From contig NC_050102.1 in NCBI RefSeq assembly GCF_902167145.1, positions 11,842,850 to 11,906,849 of the forward strand: 64,000 nt of DNA, written 5' to 3'. Positions 55,991 to 64,000 of this stretch are shown here, piece after piece. Made by a program: the position numbers and the translations under genes. How positions within the stretch are numbered: the stretch's first letter is position 1; each line of letters begins with the position of its first letter. The notes under the pieces are model-generated. The model did not search any database and was not told the origin of the DNA. It was given only the letters and a program-made list of their open reading frames with translations. The DNA is from Zea mays (taxonomy: Eukaryota > Streptophyta > Magnoliopsida > Poales > Poaceae).

Positions 55991-56037
<47 letters not shown>
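55988..56037 (+). repeat. (GT)n followed by a 33-base G run
   Basis: A GT dinucleotide run (about 55988-56004) passes directly into 33 consecutive G (56005-56037) at the start of intron 1 of the WVD2-like gene. Homopolymer length is error-prone in sequencing. Confidence 0.9.
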
Positions 56038-57254
56038 CTTGGCTTCGGTGGTTGCGCCTTGCACCTGGGTTTCTGAGCTGCGTGGTGGATCCGGGTGGTT
56101 TGCTGGGTAGATTCGTGGGGATGGTTTCGGTGATTCGCGCTATATTTTCGGGTGAGTTTCGGGATGGTACACGCGGATTAGGGTTTCGCGCGCGTGTGGG
56201 TGTGGGAAAGCCCGCGGCTCTCGAATGAATGGTTCCTCGTCGCGTGGTAGCTCAAATGCCTGGTTTTCTCTAAACTAATGGTGCTAGGAATGCCGGTATC
56301 CGTTTGTAGCTTGCGTGGAAGGCATTAACTGGGTAATGAATTGGCTTCGCTGCGAATCATTGGATAAGGCATTATACGTGGATCCTTAAATATATTGCCG
56401 AATAGAGGTGTTGACCGATTATCCAAGGTCGTGCACTCCTGTTCTTGTGCAATGGTTGCCCAATGGGCGTGCTATGATTGCGACGAGTTTTTTTTAGTGT
56501 TTCTAGTTGTGCCGTTGAGCTTGGCGGTGATCAATTTTATATTTCATATGTCACGTCGTGCAGAATTTTCAAATTTGTTAGGGTTTGCTGATTCTAAGCT
56601 ATGCGCTGTGAATGTTTTATTAGTTTGTCTTAGTGGCCATGATGTAAGGGCTCCTGCTACAAATCCTGTATCTCTTCTGGCGGGTTTTGTATATGCGACA
56701 AAATATTCAAATTTTGCTGGTGTTTATTGCCTGGTGAAGTTCATGATAAATGCGCTCCGCAATCTTGAACATGCAAATAAACATTGTGGCTTTGTGCATT
56801 GTTTGAAGAAATCGGAATGTAACTCTTGTCGTGAACATGGCCAAGTTGGAGCTATGTTGGGATTCATCTTTTAGGAGTTTGCCAGGCTGGCATTTCAGTA
56901 AACTTATATATTTGGAAACTTTCGATTGAAGGTCAACAAGCAAACAAATTGGCCTCTCAAGGTTTACAACAATGCATTAAATGTGAAGCTTCTAAGTGAC
57001 AGATTACCAAAATAATCTATAAATTCTTCAGATTTACGCAATAGCTCTTGACTCGAACTTAAGAAACACATGTGTAATCTTCGTTACATGTGGACTTCAG
57101 GAATATCAGATGACACAACTCCATTTTAGTATGATTCTTCTATATTTGTTGGTTGGAGTTTAGCATATTAGATTTTTCTGCTTTGTTGTAACTTGTAAGG
57201 TTAGTCACTTAGTTGCTTGCATGCCATTGATAATGCATATGCTTATATAGATAA

Positions 57255-57412
57255 AAGGGCAGACATAGTGCCGGAGGCTCCCACATGAGTATGGGGAAGG
57301 GATAAACCGAAGCAAGCCTTCCTCTGCAAATGTGGAGATGCTGCTTCGAATTCACGACCTGGTGACTTAGTGAGACAGCTCAGCTCTCACCATGGCACCC
57401 GGTCTGCCCTTC
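57255..57412 (+). mobile_element. tRNA-derived SINE in intron 1, with a 21-bp perfect duplication
   Basis: The body starts AAGGGCAGACATAGTGCCGG and ends GGTCTGCCCTTC. A B-box-like GCTTCGAATTC lies in the middle. The flanks at 57234-57254 and 57413-57433 are identical over 21 bp (TGCATATGCT, then TATATAGATAA). The overall look is that of the Au SINE type known in cereals (from memory). The perfect long duplication indicates recent insertion. Confidence 0.85.
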
Positions 57413-57592
57413 TGCATATGCTTATATAGATAATTAGCTAAACAATTGATGGGTGTGCTATGTTATAGTCCTGTTTGACTCTATTATTGTCTTGCAATTC
57501 TTTATGATTTGATACTCAGGGTCCTTCAGGTTCCAGCGGATTCTGCAGTATACAAATATTTATATATGTTTTTTTCTAAAAAATGCAGTGCA

Positions 57593-60500
57593 ATGGGGAA
57601 AATTGATATGTCTACTGACGAAGAATCAGATTGTGTAGCTATATGTCCACCTAACAGAAATGCTGGTCACGAGGAAGTTGTGAGTGGCAGCCATGATGAA
57701 GATTCTTCAGGAAAGCAAGAGAACCCTTATGCTGTGAACTCACATATGGACAGCAATGGCCAGGAAGATGTGTCTGTAAACCTAGACCTGCTCAAGCTGA
57801 TTCATCAGCAGGAATCTTCTGTCAGCAATTCACCAACAAAGCCTGCAGTAGCTAGACAGCAAGGGTCTGGCCATACTGTCCTTGAGCCATGCGCTGTTGC
57901 ACCTGAAAGAAGATCATCTGGAGCAGGGAATATTGCTCGAATTCCTCATCCCACCAGCAGCGGGGAAAAACTTTCGGATAAAAGTAGCTCCTCACCAAGA
58001 AGCATGGCAAAGAAGGTCTGGTAGTCATCTGTACCCTCCTTTGAACTGTACCCTTTAGGCCTCATGTACTTCTCTTTGTTTCTCAGACAGTCTTCTATTT
58101 GCCTTACGCTGCCAAACTTTTGGACATGAAACTAGGCAACTTTAATGACAAATTTTGTACTGTGTGGATTTGCAGAGTCCATCATTCACACCCAGGAAGC
58201 CTCTCCAATCTGACAACACTTCTCACAGTCAAGATGATGACTCATATTCTGTCACTTCTTCGTATCCTTTTTTCTTTTCAAACATGGATCACATTGAATT
58301 CTCATGTGAATCTTATTGTTCTGTCTGTTTAGTGTCTCCTTTTTATTTAGTTTTTTATGCATATGAACTCCATAAAATTTTGGATGGCCACTTTTTTATA
58401 CCTTTATAACTGACTTAGTAAAAAAGTTTGCTTCATTTGTATTCCCCAATTTCCTGAGCTGTGTACAGAACTGTAACTTCAGCAAGAGCTGGGAAAACTA
58501 AGAAGACAACTGTTGCTGTTGCACCTACATTCGTCTGTGCTAATCGTGCTGAGAAGAGAGGAGAGGTACACATGTAATTTCGTGGTGCAAAATCATGATT
58601 GCTATTTGGCTTTAAAGAGTCAGTTGAGTAATCAAACGTTTGTTGATTATTCAGTTTTACACAAAATTAGAAGAAAAACGCAAGGCTTTGGAAGAGGAGA
58701 AACTCCAAGCAGAGGCCAGAAAGAGGGTAAGTCTGCTACTGTTTATTTTATGGTATTGCCTGAATATTAGTGTCTGTTTTGTTTGTGGCATCATGAAGAG
58801 CACTCATTTTTTTTTGCAAAATTACTAATACATTGGAAACTATAATTGTATTCTTATAAGTACTGGAATTATAATTTTGGACTAATTTACTCGGTCGGGG
58901 AGGGAAAGACCGCTCTCCCGGTATTGTATTAAAAAGAGACCGAAACATGGTCCCGGCCGAGAAAATCCCTGAACCTTGGCCCCCATCACTAGCGGGCCTT
59001 CACCGCCCACTCTGCAACGACCCAGCCGGAGAGTGACGCGTAGGACGTAACCTGGGAGCGGGTGGGGCACATCGAGGGGATTTTTTTAACCAAGCCCGAA
59101 ATTCGCCCCCGAGGGGACCGAACCTGGGACCTGGAGGTGCTACTCGGAAGTCTTAACCATTACACTAGAGGCCTTTTCGCTTTTTTTGGACTAATTTTCT
59201 TGAACCTACCTTATTCCTTCACAGTTTGCGGTAATATTTTGAACTTAATCGAGCTCACTTTTGTTTTACATGAGTTATATCTTGTCTCTGACTTACCAAA
59301 ATACCATCTGTTTGAGGTTTTGGAAATGATCTGCACAACATTTTTTTGGTTATTTCCATCTTGCTTGGTTAGTGCGGTAAAATGCAAGAAACAAAACAAG
59401 TTAGGAACTTAGGATATGCTTGAAGCCTTGAAATGAACTTTTCTAAAGGTTTATCTCTCTTTTAGTCCATTTGCTTTCTTATTTGCTACAGTAGCAACTG
59501 TACATAGTTTTGCACGTTGCTTCTTTTTCCAAACAATATAGTTAAGTTGGTCAAGCCTTTTCTTGTATAAACACATGCACTAAACTTTAAGCTCATGAAA
59601 CTATAGTTGTTTCTTGTGTACATGAATTGATTTGTCTTTTTAATAAATATTTTGTCCCAGAAATCTGATATTTTTATTGAGGGGAAACTATAGGCCTGGT
59701 AACTTTAGTTACTGGATACTGGTATTAGAATTGTTGAGGATGCTTGCATCTAAAGCCTGCTTATTCTTAGTATTTGTTACTGCACATAGAGCTCACTTGA
59801 TTGTGCTAACTTGCTTCTGCAGTGTCGTTCGAACATGCATATTTGATGCCTCTTGTAAACAACATTACACTTTCGCGTTTTTATCAATAGTCTAACTTAT
59901 GAAAATGCTTTGTTATCTGCCCACCAAGATGACAACTTCTCCTTACCAAGCCTGCTTTATGATCTTTTTGTTTAAATCTTTTTGGGTTCACTAAATTGCC
60001 ATTATTTCTCTTGTCCTTTTTTCTAGGAAGAGGAAGAAGAAGCTCTAAGACAACTGAGGAAGAACTTGGTCGTCCGAGCAAAACCCATGCCAAGCTTCTA
60101 CCAAGAGGGACCCCCACCAAAGGTTGAACTTAAGAAGGTAATGTATTTCCTGTTGTCTGCTATGTTATTTTAATCAGTTACCTGTTTTTTTTCATTGTTC
60201 AATCTGTATTTACATTCTGAAGGAATCTTTTAGGTATTCAATTAGTTTCATAAGTTATTCTGCTTTATCATTACTCAGATTTTTTTCATAAGTTCATATT
60301 CATTGCTCTGGTGCTGCATCAATTCATCTTTATAGCTCCAGTTTTGTGTTTTTGCTTTGTATATGTTGCTTTTCTTTGGGTGCCAAGACACTACGTCAAG
60401 GTTAGGGGGATCCTTATCCTATTTTGTTCCTTTATGTTCCTGATTCTTTTATATACCTCAAAATTAACATATAGTATTTTGATATTTTGTCCAAGAGAAA

Positions 60501-61171
60501 TATGCTTGAAACAGCATGATTCCTGGGTTTCCAAATGCATATGGCATTATTGTCCTTGTGTCTGGTCATAATTGAAATTTCAATTTCCTGGACACAGTTG
60601 CGTCTTTGCATTTGATTCTCGCAAAACAAATGAATGCCATTTTCTTCATCGACTTGGTCAGAAGAAATGTAAAAATTTTATCACTGAACAAACTTGTAAT
60701 GTTGCTACTCCAATAAATCACCAAAAGGAGTACAAGCTGTATATATAGAACGAGTTTAAAATGTCTTCTTACATTAATTTATATTAGCCTGTTGATTAAA
60801 TAATGGAAAGCTGTATAAGCTTTCCTGCTTTTAGCATGTACTAGTGCGAGCCTTCATATATATATTTATTTGCCTTTTGTCAGGTGCCTCCAACTCGTGC
60901 CAAGTCACCAAAATTGACACGGAGAAAGAGCTGCAGTGAAACCCCTCATACACCAGAGGGAGGAAATGGCAGTGCAGTATGCTGCCGGTTGCATCGCCAC
61001 AGCATTGGGAACGCCAGAGATGTTAGCAGCAAGGCACAATGTTCTCCAAAGAGCGCCTCAAAGGCTGGATCAGCTACTAGATCCAGGGTCACCAAATCCA
61101 GGGAAGACCTGAAGGCTTCCGTGAAGAAAGTGGGACTGCCAAGCGCCGCGAACTTCGCTGTACAAACCTAA
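57593..61171 (+). CDS. WVD2-like / TPX2-domain microtubule-associated protein
   Basis: Coding exons are 57593-58015, 58176-58261, 58469-58565, 58655-58726, 60027-60137 and 60884-61171. All introns are GT-AG with consistent phases, giving 358 aa and TAA at 61169. The ATG at 57593 is five bases after the acceptor, so the upstream exon is 5' UTR. The N-terminal 200 residues are acidic then Ser-rich. The TPX2 C-terminal (KLEEK) domain spans about 195-285: [16 protein letters not shown] with KLEEK at 206-210, a Glu/Lys/Arg helix, and [33 protein letters not shown] begins at 264 and is followed by a basic Ser-rich tail. WAVE-DAMPENED2-like proteins bind and bundle cortical microtubules and shape anisotropic growth; that role is known for the family, not shown here. 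Introns 1 and 5 each carry a SINE. Confidence 0.9.
58889..59183 (-). mobile_element. tRNA-derived SINE in intron 5 (minus strand)
   Basis: The flanks TTTTGGACTAATTT at 58875-58888 and 59184-59197 are a perfect 14-bp duplication. On the minus strand the 295-bp body starts GCGAAAAGGCCTC, has an A-box match TAGTGTAATGG and a B-box-like GGTTCGGTCCC 30-40 bp later, and ends CCCCGACCGAGT. It is a different SINE type from the one at 57255-57412. Confidence 0.82.
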
Positions 61172-61500
61172 CTCATCAGGCATTCACTCCCATATGCCAT
61201 TTTTCATTTTAATTTATACCTCACATCACCAAAAAGATGGCCTCGTGTTATTTTTGCATTGTCCTTGTAAGAACCTGGCTACCAGAGACCTGCGCTGTTC
61301 CCGTCCTGTAAATTTGTTGAAGGTTTTGTAAGGGGGTAACCGAGTCAGTCCTGTGAGAACCAAGCGGGTGGGCAGCTGATGGGATATTGGAGTGACATAT
61401 TGTCGTTGTGTGGCGGCATTCGCGCGTTCTATGTATTGTATCTGAGCTGTAACTTATTGTGGACATTGGCAAAGCGATTCTGATTGTTGTCGCAAAATTT
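61172..61500 (+). other. Presumed 3' UTR of the WVD2-like gene
   Basis: This is gene-like unique sequence after the stop. I see no canonical AATAAA; GT-rich words such as TGTATTGTATCTG near 61433 could serve as far-upstream elements. The 3' end is a guess. Confidence 0.45.
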
Positions 61501-62060
61501 GATCAGGTCGTGTTTCGAACTTTTAATCAGGTATCCTTATGAATTGGAAACTGGGTTGTGTTTTTTTTTCCTGTCCGAAACTTGAAACAGTAACATGATA
61601 AAGGATCAGTACTTGCAGTGACTTTATAGAAAAGTAACAGGGGGTTCACCACTTCTGTAAGTACATGATTAAATGGCGATACTCTACTCCGCCAACATTT
61701 CAATTCGGTGACTACCAGTTAATCCATCAGAAATCAACCACTTTGATCTCTGCAGATGACAAAGATAGTTACAATTCAGGCTTTGGTTGGTACAGCTTCA
61801 CCAACAGTTTGGCCTAAAAGACCGCATATACTGTGTGGGCAGGGCAGTGGACCGTTAGCCACGTAAAAACAGGATATACTATATTTAAATATGGTATAAT
61901 CCTATATTAACATGGGATATACGAAAACTATTAGGATGTGGTCTAAACTGTTTTTGTTCTATTTTCGTTTTTCTCATCCCGTAAATATGAATTCGAGTGG
62001 GACAAATATAGAAATCTATATGGAACGGAACGGGATTTTTCCAACCGTTCACCTCCCTAA
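61501..62060. other. Intergenic sequence with a decayed transposon fragment
   Basis: No gene. From about 61860 to 62055, words such as ATTTTCGTTTTTCTC, GGAACGGGATTTTTCC and CCGTTCACCTCC recall a common cereal DNA-transposon repeat, but I cannot define its ends. Confidence 0.35.
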
Positions 62061-62198
62061 GACCTTGTTTGGATAAAGAGGGATTGAAGTGGATTGAGGT
62101 GTATTTTAGGGATTGAAAGAGAAATTAGTTCATATTACACTTCAATACATTTTATACCACCCCAATCCACTCCAATCCAAGATTATCCAAACAAGCCC
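62061..62198. mobile_element. Tourist/PIF-Harbinger-type MITE (138 bp)
   Basis: The terminal repeats are GACCTTGTTTGGAT and, inverted, GGGCTTGTTTGGAT (12 of 14 match), with TAA on both sides (62058-62060 and 62199-62201) as the 3-bp duplication typical of this superfamily. Internal repeats of GGATTGAAGTGGATTG and its inverse occur. There is no coding capacity. Confidence 0.8.
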
Positions 62199-62214
62199 TA
62201 ATGAGACGGTTGTA

Positions 62215-62420
62215 GTGTCTACTGCCTCCGTTTCAAATTAGTAATCGTGATTAGCCCATATTTTGCTACGGTAAAAATGTGTTAACCATTGACTAATTAG
62301 GTTGAATTAGTCATGATCATGCAATTAGTTTTATAATTAATGTATGTTTAGTCCTCCTAATTGGTATCCAAAAATCTAGACTAAACTTTAGTCTAGGGAT
62401 CCAAACATTGCCTCCCAACT
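62215..62420. mobile_element. MITE fragments
   Basis: TACTGCCTCCGTTTCAAATTA resembles one end of a Stowaway element. The following stretch to TTTAGTCTAGGGATCCAAACA resembles the right end of another MITE. Neither has a visible partner end, so they are truncated. Confidence 0.45.
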
Positions 62421-62904
62421 AGAAAGGCTACGATGAAATCTGTCTGTTTGGTTGCTTGTCTAGTGCTCGTGGCCTAGCCATATGAGTGCAACCTGACCCT
62501 AGTGATATCGCCCTACAGCACATAGGGATCAAACATTTTTTTGAGCCTAGTTGGACGCATGTATCCTATGGCCATTTCTGGCTCCCGTGTGCCATCCCTT
62601 GTGTAGGGTTTGCCTCTGTTCCCCATTTATATCGTCCCTTGTCTCCATTTGTCGGCTCTCCCTCTCATTGCTCTCATTTCTAGAGCTCCTCTCCTTGTCT
62701 CTGCTCCTCACTGCCAGTGGGTCGTGTCTGGTCCCTCGTCATGACCCTGTTCCCTCCCCGCCGGTGGGTCATGTCCGACGTTCGTACCTCAATGGTACCC
62801 CAGTCCATGGTATTTTGCAACTCGATTTTCTCTTTCCTCTTGCTTTTGTTTGTGGAATTGTCTCATCTGTTATGGTTGAGTATATTTTTTGTTTTTTTGT
62901 ATGG
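62421..62904. other. No gene recognised
   Basis: An open frame of about 129 codons crosses this stretch but shows no domain or codon signal and runs into the Cassandra LTR, so I do not call it. Confidence 0.35.
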
Positions 62905-62909
62905 ATTCA

Positions 62910-63691
62910 TGTAACACCCCGTTCACTCCTGGACCGATGATACTATTCCTGACAGCCCTATAGGATTATAGAACATCCTCACAGACCAACACGAGTCTTT
63001 TGTGCACACTTTGTCCTGACTCATGCGCACTCGAGAATACTTCCCGGTAGGTCACCCATCCCAAGATTGCTCTAGTCCAAGCACACTTAACTTGGAGGTT
63101 CTTTCGAGATAGACTTCCAAAAAAGAAGATGTACCTTTTGGTATGAGTACTCTATTAATTCTATTAAGCCTTAGACCAGGATATCACAATCCACCCCCGT
63201 AGAAGACCGACGCCCTTGTCGGTCAACTCTAAGCCAACCTTCCCTCTTTGCCACGTTTGTGCGTCCAGTGTCGTCATATGACATGCCATATGACCACTTT
63301 GGGCCCACATGCGCCATGCGCCATATGCCTGAACCCCTAGCCCTCCACATGCCCGTGAAGCCACGAGGGTCGGCTCTGATACCATTTGTAACGCCCCGTT
63401 CACTCCCGAACCAACGATTTTTACTCCTGGCAGCACTATAGGATCACAGACCATCCCCACAGGCCAACACGAGTCTTTTATGCACACTTTATCCTCACTC
63501 ATGCGCACCCGAGAAGACTTCCAGGTCGATCACTCATCCCATGATTGCTCTAGGCCAAGCATGCCTAACATGTTGGTTCTTTCGAGATAGGCTTCCAAAA
63601 AAGAAGATGCACCTTGTTGGTATGAGTACTCTATTAATTCTATTAAGCCTTGGGCCAGGATATCACAATCCACTCTGGCTAGGATATCACA
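62910..63691 (-). mobile_element. Complete Cassandra-type TRIM with 5S rRNA-like LTRs
   Basis: Duplications ATTCA at 62905-62909 and 63692-63696 flank the element. On the minus strand the 5' LTR is 63691-63387 and the 3' LTR 63188-62910. The primer site AATGGTATCAGAGCC is at 63386-63372 and a polypurine tract GGGGGTGGAT abuts the 3' LTR (63198-63189). The LTRs contain 5S rRNA-like sequence on the minus strand (AAGTTAAGTGTGCTTGG, GGGATGGGTGACC, at about 63045-63110 and 63520-63590). Only 198 bp separate the LTRs and nothing is encoded, as known for Cassandra. Confidence 0.92.
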
Positions 63692-63696
63692 ATTCA

Positions 63697-64000
63697 CCTC
63701 TATTAATATGTTCTAAGGTTTGTTTTCACTTTCTGAGTCGTAACACCTATGGATTTATCCATACGTGATTTCTTGTGGCATAGATCTATATGATGACATA
63801 ACTGTGATGAATCTTTGTTCTTTCCAAAGATGGGTTAGGCTTTACGCCATTGCTGCATATGTTGGATGTATCTTCCATGCACCTTCCTGCCTTTGATTTT
63901 ATCTCCATCCCCTCTTCCATGCTCGCATTCCATCTAGATCTATCGGTATGTGCTAGCTAGGGTTGGATAGTCTATGATTTATTGTGCATATTTGAGCATT
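63697..64000. other. No gene recognised
   Basis: AT-rich sequence to the end of the window, without a coding or repeat signature that I recognise. Confidence 0.35.

Noticed and set aside
55421..56228. Long ORFs on both strands (229, 161, 129 and 95 codons) around the CpG-rich exon
   Set aside because: GC-rich composition leaves all frames open; they run across the likely donor site and the poly-G run and have no domain.
57509..57592. Upstream extension of the WVD2-like coding exon to 57509
   Set aside because: It would read through the AT-rich polypyrimidine/acceptor region (ATGCAG at 57583-57588); the ATG at 57593 just after the acceptor fits better.
58889..59183. tRNA gene in intron 5
   Set aside because: A- and B-box-like sequences are present but no cloverleaf can be drawn; the 295-bp body with a 14-bp duplication is a SINE.
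60311..60571. 86-codon hydrophobic ORF within intron 6
   Set aside because: T-rich intron sequence often gives hydrophobic frames; flanking exons splice in phase without it.
62551..62940. 129-codon plus-strand ORF after the WVD2-like gene
   Set aside because: Hydrophobic, low-complexity translation that ends in the Cassandra LTR; no start context, homology or exon structure.
63040..63110. 5S rRNA gene
   Set aside because: The 5S-like sequence is diverged and lies inside TRIM LTRs flanked by PBS, polypurine tract and target duplications, so it is Cassandra, not an rRNA gene.

Overview
The window reads as a piece of a grass nuclear genome, almost certainly maize or a close Zea relative. The evidence is a 48.8-kb block of nested LTR retrotransposons of maize-typical kinds (three Sirevirus-type Copia elements whose LTRs are full of CACCGGAC/GTCCGGTG palindromes, and two Tat-lineage Gypsy elements primed at TGGCGCGCCAGGTAGGGG), followed by one intron-containing plant gene surrounded by MITEs, SINEs and a 5S-bearing Cassandra TRIM. 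Family names (Huck, Grande, Opie/Ji) are from memory of LTR and protein features, not from a search.

Layout. Level 1: a Huck-like Gypsy element on the minus strand, broken into 1-5706 and 44592-48770; its far end lies left of the window. Level 2: Sirevirus A (minus) sits in its protease region, 5707-44591, with AAAGG target duplications. Level 3a: a Grande-like Gypsy element (plus), 11966-32441, sits in the gag of A (duplication GCAGG). Level 4: Sirevirus C (minus, gag only, no pol), 25874-32221, sits in the 3' LTR of Grande (duplication GTCCT). Level 3b: Sirevirus B (plus), 34731-44232, sits in the 5' LTR of A (duplication ATAGC); it is complete, with long open gag and pol. All four insertions have matching 5-bp duplications, so the nesting order can be read directly.

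The most unusual content is inside the Grande-like element. Between integrase and the 3' LTR, on the opposite strand, four exons with GT-AG introns and compatible phases join into one open frame of 1018 codons (19493-22784). A second antisense ORF with its own TATA box lies upstream of it (23812-24276). The element's own gag-pol has three in-frame amber codons and an Asp in place of the catalytic Glu of integrase, although its LTRs are nearly identical; this suggests it moved recently with help in trans.

From 48771 to 55296 there is old repeat debris: a hAT-type MITE, a decayed Sirevirus-like LTR, a GAGC-rich repeat and a candidate solo LTR. The one host gene, 55297 to about 61500 on the plus strand, encodes a 358-aa WVD2-like/TPX2-domain microtubule protein. 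It has six coding exons, a GC-rich 5' UTR exon and a SINE in each of its two largest introns. Beyond it are a Tourist-like MITE, MITE fragments and a complete Cassandra TRIM (62910-63691).
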